Source: Arthrobacter sp. CDRTa11
Lineage (GTDB): Bacteria; Actinomycetota; Actinomycetes; Actinomycetales; Micrococcaceae
Direction of reading: 5' to 3'
Length of the DNA: 64,000 nt
NCBI RefSeq assembly: GCF_026427775.1
Contig: NZ_CP044532.1
Location: forward strand, 310,001-374,000
Shown: piece after piece, positions 1-8,536 of the stretch
Layout of the letters: every line of letters begins with the position of its first letter
Numbering within the stretch: position 1 is the first letter of the stretch
Notes under the pieces: model-generated
The model's database searches: none
What the model saw: only the letters and a program-made list of their open reading frames with translations
What the model was told of the DNA's origin: nothing
Program-made: the position numbers and the translations under genes

Positions 1-633
1 TGCCTCCGCGTATCCCAGGTCCTGGGCCTCACGCACCGCCTCCTGGAGGCTGAGGCCGGATTCCATCCGCCCCAGGACGTAGTTGCTGGTGCCGTTCATG
101 ATCCCCTCGAAGCCGCCCAGCCGTAAGCCGCCGAACATCTGCTTCGCCAGCCGGATGACCGGTGTGCCGCTCATAACGGAACCTTCGAACTCGAAGGCGA
201 CGCCGTGCTCCGCGGCAAGGGCTGCAAGCTCCCGTCCGCGCAGGGCCACCGGGCCCTTATTGGTGGTGCAAACGCTCTTGCCTGCTTCGATGGCCCAGCG
301 GACGTGCGAAACCGCCGGCTCGCCGTCGTCAGGGTTGGTGAAGGTTGCCTCCACCACAATGTCCGCCGGGCAGTTGCGGATGACCGCCTCGTTGTCCGTC
401 TCGGCAGACCCGCCGAACTGTTCAAAGGTGGCCCCGGGTCCGAGGGCGAGGACGGCGGCCAGATCGATCCCGCCGGCGTCCACCAGCGAACCGAGGCGCA
501 GGTCCGTGATGGCCGTGACGCGCAGGCCGAATCCCAGGTCTGCCTGCAGCTGTGATCCGCGGGACTGGATCAGTTCAGCCAGGGTGCGGTTCACGCCGCC
601 GAAACCGATGAGCGCGAGGTTGTAGGTGGTCAT
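1..633 (-). CDS. Homoserine dehydrogenase-like NAD(P) oxidoreductase (C-terminus beyond window)
   Basis: The visible 211 residues begin at an ATG preceded by AGAGGG and run off the left edge. A Rossmann start (ALIGFGGVN, about residues 7-15) is followed by TTNKGP near residue 125 and NGTSNYVLGRMESG near residue 184, the latter matching the NGT-NY segment of homoserine dehydrogenase that lines substrate and cofactor. The family reduces aspartate semialdehyde to homoserine or runs the reverse. Placement beside a divergent amino acid permease and away from thrC/thrB suggests a catabolic paralogue rather than the biosynthetic enzyme, but that is inference. The C-terminal part, including any ACT domain, cannot be seen. 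Confidence 0.8.
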   Translation of the reverse strand, partial: MTTYNLALIGFGGVNRTLAELIQSRGSQLQADLGFGLRVTAITDLRLGSLVDAGGIDLAAVLALGPGATFEQFGGSAETDNEAVIRNCPADIVVEATFTNPDDGEPAVSHVRWAIEAGKSVCTTNKGPVALRGRELAALAAEHGVAFEFEGSVMSGTPVIRLAKQMFGGLRLGGFEGIMNGTSNYVLGRMESGLSLQEAVREAQDLGYAEA

Positions 634-732
634 GGATCCCTCTTTCAGGAGTGCTGCTGTGGTGGGACTTCAATCGTGTCCCGGCAGCCTGTCCGTTCAG
701 CCATGTGATTCCGCCCTAACTGCTGCGCAAAG

Positions 733-759
733 TGACCATGTGACGGGCGAATTGACCAT
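733..759. promoter_or_regulatory. Paired TGACCAT direct repeats in divergent promoter region (candidate operator)
   Basis: The 300-bp gap 634-933 between the divergent dehydrogenase-like gene and permease holds two identical TGACCAT copies at 733-739 and 753-759, 20 bp apart (two helical turns). An AT-richer stretch follows to about 800. No strong -35/-10 pair is clear on either strand. The repeats could bind one of the IclR-type regulators nearby; this is inferred only from position and spacing. Confidence 0.3.
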
Positions 760-933
760 AAGGCGTGCAATATAAGCATTTTTAGATGTTCTTGATGACT
801 ACTGACCCTCATTTGTGTTACTTTCATCACCTCTTGCGACGCCGGCGGCCAGCTCCTTGCAGCCTCGTCACCGCACCAAACGCAAGGGCCACGTGCAGCA
901 GATTGCTGCATCCTCACCATCCCGGGAGACCTC

Positions 934-2361
934 ATGTCACTCTCTTCACCTACCGAACTGGGAACAAGCGCCCCGGCCGCGGAACCGGCCACCGGCCTCC
1001 GCCGGTCCATGGGCTCACGCCACCTGGTCATGATCGCCATGGGGGGCGTCATTGGCTCGGGCCTGTTCCTCAGCTCCGGATACACCATCTCGCAGGCTGG
1101 CCCGCTGGGCGCCGTCCTGGCTTACCTTGTGGGCGCCTTTGTGGTCTACCTGGTGATGGCCTGCCTCGGCGAGCTTGCCATCGCCTACCCGGTGTCCGGC
1201 GCCTTCCACATCTATGCAGCCCGATCCATCGGCCCGGCCACGGGCTTCACCACGGCCTGGCTATACTGGCTGTGCTGGGCCGTGGCCATCGGATCAGAAT
1301 TCACGGCCTCGGGGCTGCTGATGCAGCGCTGGTTCCCGGGCGTGGATGTCTGGGTGTGGTGCGTCGTTTTCGCGCTGATACTCTTCTCGCTCAACGCCAT
1401 CTCGTCGCGGGTTTTCGGCGAATCCGAATTCTGGTTTTCCATCATCAAGGTGGGGGCCATTCTTGTCCTGATTGTGTTGGGCGGCGCTGCCCTGTTTGGC
1501 TTCCATCCCCTGGCCGGCGGTGACCATCCAGTACTGTTCAGCAACTTCGCCACGTCCGCCGGCCTCTTCCCCAACGGCTTCACCGGCGTCCTGGTCACCG
1601 CCCTCGCCGTGTTTTACGCGTTCTCCGGGTCTGAACTGATCGGTGTAGCCGCCGGCGAGACGGCCGATCCGGAAAAGAACATCCCCAAGGCCATGCGGAC
1701 CACCGTCATCCGGCTGCTGATCTTCTTTGTCGGCGCCATCGCCGTTATCGCCGCCACCATTCCCTACGACCAGGTGGGCCTGGATGAAAGCCCGTTTGTC
1801 ACTGTCTTTTCCGCCATTGGCATCCCGTTCGCCGCAGACATCATGAACTTTGTGATCATCACGGCACTGCTGTCCGCGGGCAACAGTGGACTGTTCTCCT
1901 GCGCCAGGATGCTCTTCTCCCTCGCCGAAGAGGGACATGCGCCCAAGGCGTTCCGGAAACTCACCAAGCGGGGCATTCCCATGCTGGCGCTCAGCGTCAG
2001 CATGGTGGGCGGGCTTGCCTCGCTGATCTGCAGCGTTGTGGCACCCGAAACCGTGTACCTGGCGCTGGTGTCAGTGGCCGGGTTCGCCGTGGTGGGAGTC
2101 TGGATGTCAATTACGGCATCCCATTTCTTCCACCGGCGCGCATTCGTCAGGGCCGGCGGCGATGTTGCCGCCCTGGCCTACAAGGCGCCGTTCTTCCCGC
2201 TGGTGCCCATCCTTGCCTTCACCCTGTGCCTCGTCTCGCTGGTGGGCATCGCGTTTGATCCCAACCAGGTGGCGGCGCTTTACTTCGGGGTTCCCTTTGT
2301 GGCCGGATGCTACCTGTTCTTCCACTTCAAGTACGGGCGTTCACGGACGGCCCTGCGCTAA
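934..2361 (+). CDS. APC-family amino acid / GABA-type permease
   Basis: A 475-residue polytopic membrane protein with about 12 hydrophobic segments. The start ATG follows GGGAG. After a short hydrophilic N-terminus comes the conserved APC entry segment ([10 protein letters not shown], about residues 31-40), which forms the unwound helix 1 that binds the amino acid carboxylate. The [18 protein letters not shown] segment near residue 235 is typical of the AAT branch. It should import an amino acid or amine by proton symport at the cytoplasmic membrane. Its divergent partner is a homoserine-dehydrogenase-like gene and the next gene is an IclR-type regulator, so it probably feeds the local catabolic cluster. 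The substrate cannot be read from sequence. Confidence 0.88.
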   Translation: MSLSSPTELGTSAPAAEPATGLRRSMGSRHLVMIAMGGVIGSGLFLSSGYTISQAGPLGAVLAYLVGAFVVYLVMACLGELAIAYPVSGAFHIYAARSIGPATGFTTAWLYWLCWAVAIGSEFTASGLLMQRWFPGVDVWVWCVVFALILFSLNAISSRVFGESEFWFSIIKVGAILVLIVLGGAALFGFHPLAGGDHPVLFSNFATSAGLFPNGFTGVLVTALAVFYAFSGSELIGVAAGETADPEKNIPKAMRTTVIRLLIFFVGAIAVIAATIPYDQVGLDESPFVTVFSAIGIPFAADIMNFVIITALLSAGNSGLFSCARMLFSLAEEGHAPKAFRKLTKRGIPMLALSVSMVGGLASLICSVVAPETVYLALVSVAGFAVVGVWMSITASHFFHRRAFVRAGGDVAALAYKAPFFPLVPILAFTLCLVSLVGIAFDPNQVAALYFGVPFVAGCYLFFHFKYGRSRTALR

Positions 2362-2851
2362 GCCGCCTTCGTGCCTGCTACTGCCGGGCTATGTCATCCG
2401 CTTCCTGCGGCCCGTGGAACTCACAAGGACCATGGTGCCGCAGGGGGAGGAGGCAGGTCCTCCCGGTGGCCAGGTGGACGTTGGCACACCGCCCTGCCCG
2501 TGCCACGTCTTCACGGACATTCGTGTTGCTCAGATCTGACCGGAGCACCCCTGGGCCTGTATTTGCCCGGCGCGAGGGTTCACCCTGTGGGGACCAGGGG
2601 GATGCGGATGGATGCTCAGCTGTCATTGGGGCTCCTCTTTGAGCGTTTGCTTTCGATGGATGCTTTTCTCATGACATACAGCTCTTTAATTTTGCTCCCC
2701 GCTCGTTACGAATGGGTTAAAAACTTTGATGGATTTGCTGGCCGCCTCCGGCTGCCTTTCCGCCGGAACCGTTGTGCAAGAATTGGTGGCGCCTCAAGAA
2801 TTGGGGCCTCGAAAGAATCGGGATGCAGTCCCGCCGTCAGGAGCAGCACCC
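2362..2851. other. 490-bp intergenic region upstream of IclR-type regulator
   Basis: No convincing gene. Short ORFs here lack ribosome sites and recognisable sequence. The part from about 2630 to 2740 is distinctly AT-richer than its surroundings and probably holds the promoter of the regulator that starts at 2852. A set of direct repeats lies at 2777-2821 and is listed separately. Confidence 0.5.
2777..2821. promoter_or_regulatory. Three spaced CAAGAATTGG repeats, candidate operator
   Basis: CAAGAATTGG occurs exactly at 2777-2786 and again at 2795-2804 (18 bp apart); a third copy with two changes, AAAGAATCGG, lies at 2812-2821. The array ends 30 bp before the ATG of the IclR-type regulator at 2852. 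A spaced direct-repeat array just before a regulator gene suggests autoregulation. Confidence 0.4.
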
Positions 2852-3640
2852 ATGGAATCCTCCGAAGCCTCATCCCTGGCCCAGGGCCTTCGGATCGTAC
2901 GGGTGGTTGCCGACCGGGAAAAGTGGGGCCGGCCGCTGTACGGCGTCACCCAGATAGCTGCAGATCTCGGCCTGGACCGGAGCCGCGTTTCCCGGCTCAC
3001 CCAGGAGCTGTGCGATCTCCGGCTGCTGGAAAGGGTGGAACGCGGGCCCTTCCGGCCGGGCGCCGCCTTTTTTACGTTGGCGGCTTCCCTTAACACCGGA
3101 TGGGCCCACGAATCCAGGGCGGAACTCCAGCGGATCGAGGCGTCGCTGGGGCTGCCGGGAAAGCTCTCCGTGCTGGACGGCGCCCGGGTCATCCTGGTCC
3201 GTTCCTCCGCCGGGCACGGGGCACTGGCCGGGTCCATCCACCCGGGCATGGTGACCCCCGTCTGGTGTACGGGTTCAGGGCGGGCGCTGCTGTGGGACCA
3301 CACTGCCCAGGGCATCACCGAGGTACTGGACGACGTCGAGTTCATCGGTGTGGGAGGACCCCAGGCGGCACACTCCGCAGCCGAAGTGTCAGCCCTGATG
3401 GAACGGGACCACACCCGTGGCTGCGTCTACGCCGTGGAGGAGTTCGAACACGGGGTCCATGAAATTGCCGTCCCCATCCGGAACCCGGAAGGGCGGATCG
3501 TTGCGTCGCTGTGCGTCTACGGCGGCCGCGACGGGTTCGAGGGGCGGCTGGAGGAGATCCGGACCGAGCTGGAAGAGTCTGCCCGGACATTGTCCGCCGC
3601 CTCACCAGCCCAAGGGCCGCCGTCGTCCTCCGGGACCTAG
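2852..3640 (+). CDS. IclR-type transcriptional regulator
   Basis: A 262-residue protein from ATG 2852, chosen because CAGGAG lies 9-14 bases upstream; an in-frame start at 2726 has no such site. Residues about 10-60 form a winged helix-turn-helix (AADLGLDRSRVSRLTQEL). The remainder resembles the IclR effector domain: a CTGSGRALL segment, a G-C-Y-A-V-EEF segment and AVPIRNPEGRIVASLCVYG near the end. Such regulators bind small organic acids and control catabolic operons. It converges with a second, related regulator at 3677-4483, suggesting duplication. It probably controls the permease or the cyclase/amidase genes. Confidence 0.8.
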   Translation: MESSEASSLAQGLRIVRVVADREKWGRPLYGVTQIAADLGLDRSRVSRLTQELCDLRLLERVERGPFRPGAAFFTLAASLNTGWAHESRAELQRIEASLGLPGKLSVLDGARVILVRSSAGHGALAGSIHPGMVTPVWCTGSGRALLWDHTAQGITEVLDDVEFIGVGGPQAAHSAAEVSALMERDHTRGCVYAVEEFEHGVHEIAVPIRNPEGRIVASLCVYGGRDGFEGRLEEIRTELEESARTLSAASPAQGPPSSSGT

Positions 3641-3676
3641 ACCCTCGGCCGGCAGGCGCCGGAGCGGCAGCGGGCG

Positions 3677-4483
3677 TTAGCTGCCTGTGTTTTCCGTGAC
3701 GGGCTGGTCCGCTTCGTTGTTGTTTGATTCGCCGCGCAGGGCGGCTTCCAGCCAACGCCCCCACTCGACGGCGGCTGCCGCGCACTCGGTGCGCCGGCCC
3801 GCCAGGCGGGTTTTCGGCCCCACCACCTGCAGTGCGGCCACCACCTCGCCGCGGAAATCGCGAACCGGGACAGCGATGGAGAACAGTCCCGGCTCGGCTT
3901 CCTCGTCGACCACCGAGTACCCGCGGGACCGCGCCTGCTCCAGCCGTCCGATAAAGTCGTCAACACTTGCAGGGGTGTTGGGCCCATGCCTGACAAACTC
4001 GGTGTTGGCAAAGACCGTGCGGACCTCCTGCTCTGAGGCGTCCCACAGCAGGGCCTGGCCGGCGTCACTGCAGTACGCCGGATAAGGCCGGCCGATCCAG
4101 GAGCCGATCATCCGGCTGGCCGCCGGAACGCGCTCGCCGATCGTGACAGTCGAATCGCCCTGCAGGACGCCCAGGAAGCACCCCTCGTTGGTTGCGGCAA
4201 CAAGGCCCTCCAGGGCCGTCAACCCGTCCGTCCGCAGCCGCTGCTCGGTGATGGCCTGGGCGTCCGCGTAGAGTCCCCAATGCAGTGCGTAGGCCCGGCG
4301 CTCGCCGCGGATGAGGAAGCCCTCCTGGTCCGCCACCTTGAGCCCGCGGGAAACCTGGCTGCGGTCCCTGCCCAGGTCCGCCGCCACGTCCGCCACAGTT
4401 GCGCCCGGTTCTCCGGCCTCCTGCCGTGCAGCCACAGCGAACACAACCTTCATTCCGCGGCCCATGCTGGAGTTTTTTGGCAT
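3677..4483 (-). CDS. IclR-type transcriptional regulator (second paralogue)
   Basis: A 268-residue protein read from ATG 4483, which has CGGGGG just upstream; an in-frame ATG at 4534 is a weaker alternative. The N-terminal HTH reads AADLGRDRSQVSRGLK, closely matching the neighbouring convergent regulator. The effector domain has the same landmarks (CSDAGQALLWD, then GYSVVDEEAEPG, then AVPVRDFRGEVVAALQVVG). It lies 74 bases downstream of the cyclase gene on the same strand and may be the last gene of that operon. The two regulators share layout and are likely an old duplication with separate ligands. Confidence 0.8.
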   Translation of the reverse strand: MPKNSSMGRGMKVVFAVAARQEAGEPGATVADVAADLGRDRSQVSRGLKVADQEGFLIRGERRAYALHWGLYADAQAITEQRLRTDGLTALEGLVAATNEGCFLGVLQGDSTVTIGERVPAASRMIGSWIGRPYPAYCSDAGQALLWDASEQEVRTVFANTEFVRHGPNTPASVDDFIGRLEQARSRGYSVVDEEAEPGLFSIAVPVRDFRGEVVAALQVVGPKTRLAGRRTECAAAAVEWGRWLEAALRGESNNNEADQPVTENTGS

Positions 4484-4557
4484 GCCCCCGAGTCTAGTCA
4501 ACCGCCGGCGCCAACCGCTGACACGACCAGGCATCAGCCGCCGTCGCCTTCTGCCGC

Positions 4558-5310
4558 CTAGAAGATGGCGAAGACCCGGGCAGGAAAGCCGCTGCCGCCC
4601 TGGGGCTTGGGCCAGGTGGCCACCACGACGGCGCCAGCCTCAGGCAGCCCCGCCAAACTGGCCATCAGCTCGATCTGCCACCGGCCCTGCGCCAGGATGT
4701 AGGTTTCGAGGCTGAAGTCCTGCCGGGAGGTGGACTGGCCGGGATCGGTGTCCGTCTGCTCGTGGCCGATGGCCCGGACCGCTCGGTCCTCCACCAGAAA
4801 TTCCAGGACCTCCCTGGACCACCCTGGCGCGTGGCTCACGCCGTCGGCGTCGCGGTTGGCCATGGCATCCACGTCAGGCCACCGGTCCGACCACCCGGTG
4901 CGCAGGGCCACAAACGCATTGGCGGGGATCCGGCCGTTCCGGCTTTCCCAGGCGGCGACATCGTCCAGGCAGGGGGTGGCGTCCGGGTTCTCGCGGACGC
5001 GTGCGCTGATGTCCAGCACCACGAGGGGGAGCAGCATCTCCTCGACAGGAATGTTGTCCAGCGTGGTGCCAGCGGCAACGAAGTGCGACGGCGGGTCCAC
5101 GTGGGTGCCCCACTGGCCCACTAGGGAGTACCGGTGGACCGTAAAGCCGTCACCGCGTGCCATATCGAACAGCGGTTCCCGGACCTCGTCGGGGAATGCG
5201 GGAAAGTGTGGCTGGCCGGGATGGAACGCGTGCGTGAGGTCCACAAAAGTGCGGTCAGCCAAAAGCCCGCTGAGTCCGCTCCAGAGACTGAGTTCGAGCT
5301 GCTTGCTCAT
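4558..5310 (-). CDS. Cyclase-family metal-dependent hydrolase (kynurenine formamidase-like fold)
   Basis: A 250-residue protein of the cyclase family (kynurenine formamidase, isatin hydrolase and relatives). The metal-binding motif GTHVDPPSHF is present at residues 68-77, with His70, Asp72 and His76 the expected Mn or Zn ligands. A second conserved region (RTGWSDRW, about residue 123) and GHEQTDTDPGQS (about residue 193) fit the family. These enzymes hydrolyse cyclic or aryl amides. Its ATG overlaps the stop of the gene upstream by four bases, so the two are translationally coupled. The substrate is unknown; proximity to an amidase and a peptidase suggests an amide or lactam. Confidence 0.85.
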   Translation of the reverse strand: MSKQLELSLWSGLSGLLADRTFVDLTHAFHPGQPHFPAFPDEVREPLFDMARGDGFTVHRYSLVGQWGTHVDPPSHFVAAGTTLDNIPVEEMLLPLVVLDISARVRENPDATPCLDDVAAWESRNGRIPANAFVALRTGWSDRWPDVDAMANRDADGVSHAPGWSREVLEFLVEDRAVRAIGHEQTDTDPGQSTSRQDFSLETYILAQGRWQIELMASLAGLPEAGAVVVATWPKPQGGSGFPARVFAIF

Positions 5311-5756
5311 GCCATCACCTTTTCCTGCCGGTCAGCGGTGCGTCCGGTGGAGATGCTCACCGGATCCGAAATCTCCAGGACAGGGACCTCCCAGGGGTGG
5401 ATGTCCATGATGGTCTGAAGCAGGTTTTCTACGGCGGCGGCCGGCATTCCGGCATCAAAATAGCTCGTGAGTACAAAGGTGGGGGATACGGAGCTGCCCC
5501 CGACGGAACCGAGTGTGGGGTTCGCGCCGGGAGCAACGGTGAAGCCTTCGAAGCCGAAGCTCGATTCGAAGACGTGGCGGTAGATGCCAAAGTCGCCAAG
5601 CTCCGGCTTTTCCGCCAGTGCGGCCAGCAGCATGGCGAGGCTGGGATCCTCTTCAAAGACCCGGACGTCGCCGGCGGTGAGGCGGGCCAGGGTGGCCCCG
5701 TTGACTGGCCAGTGCACCCGCAGCTTCCGCACACGCTTCATGCCAAAAATATCCAT
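5307..5756 (-). CDS. Small protein resembling the NIF3/YqfO middle (CutA-like) domain
   Basis: A 149-residue protein with a good ribosome site (GAGGAG) before ATG 5756, coupled by a four-base overlap to the cyclase gene. No catalytic motif is obvious. The run GIYRHVFESSFGFEGF, then APGANPTLGSVG (about residues 57-84), then IMDIHPWEVPVLEI (about residues 115-128) lines up well with the middle domain of NIF3/YqfO proteins (G-Y-CSF---GTF-PGEGANPFIG-VG --- HPYEEPAYDI). That domain has a ferredoxin-like, CutA-like fold. Here it stands alone without the metal-binding NIF3 halves. The assignment rests on remembered consensus and needs a profile search. Confidence 0.5.
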   Translation of the reverse strand: MDIFGMKRVRKLRVHWPVNGATLARLTAGDVRVFEEDPSLAMLLAALAEKPELGDFGIYRHVFESSFGFEGFTVAPGANPTLGSVGGSSVSPTFVLTSYFDAGMPAAAVENLLQTIMDIHPWEVPVLEISDPVSISTGRTADRQEKVMA

Positions 5757-5869
5757 TGTTGCTCCTCTGTGACCCGCTGCAGGCAGGCGGGACTGTCGTT
5801 CGTCCTCCTATCGTGACAGAGGTCACTGAGCATTACAAGCACATCAATATGCTGATTATGCACACATAG

Positions 5870-7324
5870 TTAGAATCCGAGCTGCACAGCCACCTGAAGC
5901 AGCAGGCCTTCGGATCCCATGGGTCCCACCAGTTGAATGCCCATCGGCAGGCCCTGCCCGGGGCGGCCATCCGTCCAGTGCACCGGGATGGTGATCGCGG
6001 GCAGCCCGCACACGTTCACCAGGGAAGACCAGGGCGCGAATTCGCACTGCTTCCTGTAGTCGCCGTCGGCATCCCCTGCCCACTCCGCTGCCGGCCACCG
6101 ATCGTCGCCGTGGGCAGCGCCGGTAAACCAGCCCACCGGGCGCGGCGTTTGGGCCAGCGCCGGCATCAGCATCAGGTCCCATTGCCCGTACTGTGCCACC
6201 GTGTCCCGCTGGAACTGGCGCAGGAATGCCAGGGATTCGTTGAGCTTGGCGGCGCTGCGCTGCTGCGCCCGCCGCCTGAAGGCCCGGGTGAGGGGCGCCA
6301 GCAGCGCCTCGCGGTGCGGGCTGATCCTCGCAGTCCCGACGGCGGCCGTCCAAGCCGTCGTGAAGGCGTCCGGATACCGGTTGTCGTACCGGACGGAGGC
6401 CTCCATCACGCTGTGGCCGGCCTTTTCCAGGAGATCGGTGCCAGCCTGCAACGCATCGAGCGCTTCCTCCTCCACCGTGAACGGGAAAGTGGTGGACCAC
6501 GGACTGTCCAAGGTCACGCCGATCCGCAGCCGGGCGGGTTCCTGGCGGACCTCTTCGAGGTAACTGGTCCCCTGTTGCGGTGCCAGCGCGTCCAGCAGGA
6601 GCGCGGCATCCTCCGCACTCCTGGCCAGGGGGCCTGCCACCACCAGCCGCGCCGGATCGCCCGAACTCTCGCCGGACGCCACCACCCCGCGGCCCGGCTT
6701 CAGTCCTACCAGCCCGCAGGCGGCCGCCGGGATGCGCACCGAGCCGCCGCCGTCGGTCCCGGGCGCAAACGGGAGGAGGCCGGCTGCGACCGCCGCAGCA
6801 CTGCCGCCTGACGAACCGCCGGAACTCCGGCTCGGGGCGTGGGGATTGCGCGACGGCGGCGCGATCCGGTTTTCGCTGTAGGCAGTGAGCCCGAACTCGG
6901 GAACCTGGGTTTTACCCAGCGAGATGACTCCCGCCGATTTCAGGACGCTCACCAGGGCGCCATCGGTGAGGGCGGGTTTGTGGTCCAGGGCGGCACTGCC
7001 GTGGGTTGTCACCACACCCGCCACATCCGTCAGGTCCTTAAAAGCCAAGGGCATTCCGTGGAGCAGCGGAAGGTCTGTGCCGTCCCGGCCGCTGAGCGGC
7101 TCCGTCCCTCTCCCGGGCTGCCTTCGGAGCCGGGCGTAGCGGGCGTCAGCAGCGGCGGCCTCGGCCATGGCCTGTTCGGCCGTGACCGTGACAAAGGCGC
7201 CCAGGAGCCTGTTCTTGGACTCAATCCGTGCCAGGAAGTGGGCTGCGGCTTCCCTGGCGGAAAGGTCTCCGCCACGCAGCGCCACGCTCAACCGGACCGC
7301 GGAAAGTTCATGGATCTCAGCCAA
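5870..7324 (-). CDS. Amidase signature family hydrolase
   Basis: A 484-residue amidase with the complete Ser-cisSer-Lys machinery: Lys96 in AFKDLTDV, the serine-rich segment SSGGSSGGSAAAVA at about residues 167-180 with the cis-Ser, and the nucleophile Ser195 in GTDGGGSVRIPA. The family cleaves primary or secondary amides to acid plus ammonia or amine. It starts eight bases inside the end of the peptidase-E-like gene, so the two form one transcript. A 113-bp gap separates it from the next gene on the same strand. No signal peptide, so cytoplasmic. The substrate cannot be set from sequence. Confidence 0.88.
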   Translation of the reverse strand: MAEIHELSAVRLSVALRGGDLSAREAAAHFLARIESKNRLLGAFVTVTAEQAMAEAAAADARYARLRRQPGRGTEPLSGRDGTDLPLLHGMPLAFKDLTDVAGVVTTHGSAALDHKPALTDGALVSVLKSAGVISLGKTQVPEFGLTAYSENRIAPPSRNPHAPSRSSGGSSGGSAAAVAAGLLPFAPGTDGGGSVRIPAAACGLVGLKPGRGVVASGESSGDPARLVVAGPLARSAEDAALLLDALAPQQGTSYLEEVRQEPARLRIGVTLDSPWSTTFPFTVEEEALDALQAGTDLLEKAGHSVMEASVRYDNRYPDAFTTAWTAAVGTARISPHREALLAPLTRAFRRRAQQRSAAKLNESLAFLRQFQRDTVAQYGQWDLMLMPALAQTPRPVGWFTGAAHGDDRWPAAEWAGDADGDYRKQCEFAPWSSLVNVCGLPAITIPVHWTDGRPGQGLPMGIQLVGPMGSEGLLLQVAVQLGF

Positions 7325-8060
7325 GGAAGCGCGGTTCCAGTCGCAGCTCCGAGGCGGCAGGCCCGCGGCCGTCCGCGTCCTGTGCCGTGACGATGTAGGC
7401 TCCCTTGCCCCGGACTTCCGTTACCGCTTCCACCAGTTCAGTGCCGTGGTAAACCAGGCCCACGCCGTCGTCCGTGCAATGGGTTTCCCCCAGTGTGCCG
7501 TCGGCCACGAGCCGGTGCACCAGGGGGCGCCGGCGTTCCTCGGAATCGTAGTGGACGCCGTTGGCATAGGGGAGGAATGCCAGGCCGTTGTTCACCGCAC
7601 GCAGCTCAGGCCCGAACGAATCCGTGGTGCCGCCCTGGAACCAGCAGATGGATCCCGCCGAGATTCCTGCCAGCACCACTCCCTGCTGCCAGGCCCGGTG
7701 GAGGATCCGGTCCAGTTCATGGGCACGCCACACAGCCAGCAGGTTCACCACGGATCCGCCGTTAACCCACACCACGTCCTGCTCAAGGAGGTGGGCCTCC
7801 GGATCCGCCTGATTCGGCATCGAAAAAAGGTTCAGGTGGCTGAAGTCGAAGCCGGCCAGCCGTGCCGCCTCATCCAGCTCCGCACTAAGCCAGCGCTGGT
7901 CCCCGGATGCTGTGCCGAGGTGGGTCACCCGCGGCGCCCGGCCGCTGACTCCCGAAAGCTCGACGGCGTGATGCACCAGGGCGTTGAACTCAAGCCGCGT
8001 GCGGGATCCGGGCTGATAGCCCCCGGACGTGGCCAGAATGGTCGGTTGGTCGGCGGTCAT
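7317..8060 (-). CDS. pepE: Peptidase E (family S51)-like serine hydrolase
   Basis: A 247-residue S51 protein. The nucleophile elbow AGISAGSICW (Ser134) and the preceding WVNGGSVVNLLAVW segment (about residues 98-111) are diagnostic; the class I glutamine-amidotransferase-like fold uses Ser instead of Cys. Classical peptidase E cleaves Asp-X dipeptides, and other S51 members process cyanophycin dipeptides. The gene leads a minus-strand operon with an amidase, pointing to scavenging of a modified amino acid or dipeptide. The ATG follows AGGAGG (8067-8072 on the minus strand). Confidence 0.82.
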   Translation of the reverse strand: MTADQPTILATSGGYQPGSRTRLEFNALVHHAVELSGVSGRAPRVTHLGTASGDQRWLSAELDEAARLAGFDFSHLNLFSMPNQADPEAHLLEQDVVWVNGGSVVNLLAVWRAHELDRILHRAWQQGVVLAGISAGSICWFQGGTTDSFGPELRAVNNGLAFLPYANGVHYDSEERRRPLVHRLVADGTLGETHCTDDGVGLVYHGTELVEAVTEVRGKGAYIVTAQDADGRGPAASELRLEPRFLG

Positions 8061-8170
8061 GGGTCCTCCTGGGGTCAGGAAAAGCGTAACGTGTCCTGCT
8101 TTTCCCGGGCCCGTCAGCGGCTGGCGCTAGGCTGGGAGAAGATCATGATTTTTCCGAAAGAGGGACTCCC

Positions 8171-8497
8171 GTGAGCGATTTCGATACTGTGCCAGTCAAC
8201 GACGTGCCCGCCGACGCCGTGATCCTGGATGTCCGCGAAGACTATGAATGGGTGGCCGGACATGCCGACGGCGCCGTCCACATCCCGCTGGAGCAGCTTC
8301 CGGCCCGGCTGGAGGAACTGGATCCTGACCAAGACCTGTACGTCATCTGCCGTACCGGCGGGCGCTCCTTCCGGGCAGCCCAGTGGCTGACTGGGCAGGG
8401 CTACACGGCCATCAACGTGTCCGGCGGCATGGATCAGTGGCTCGAATCGGGGAAACCCCTCGTGTCCGACAACGGACTCAAGCCCCTGGTCCTTTAA
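8171..8497 (+). CDS. Single-domain rhodanese-like protein
   Basis: A 108-residue protein from GTG 8171, chosen for the AGAGGGA site just upstream. It is one rhodanese domain: the active-site loop CRTGGRS begins at Cys60, preceded by LYVI and followed by AAQWL. The domain carries sulfur as a persulfide on the cysteine, or acts as a sulfur or phosphate sensor. It lies 39 bases before pheA on the same strand and may share its transcript, though no functional link is known. It is divergent from the peptidase E operon. Confidence 0.88.
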   Translation: MSDFDTVPVNDVPADAVILDVREDYEWVAGHADGAVHIPLEQLPARLEELDPDQDLYVICRTGGRSFRAAQWLTGQGYTAINVSGGMDQWLESGKPLVSDNGLKPLVL

Positions 8498-8536
8498 TCC
8501 CTTCGCAGTTAGTCCATTACTACAAAGGAATACTTA

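Noticed and set aside
2378..2626. Possible small gene on the minus strand in the gap before the IclR-type regulator
   Set aside because: No ribosome site, no conserved motif and no supporting neighbour; treated as intergenic.
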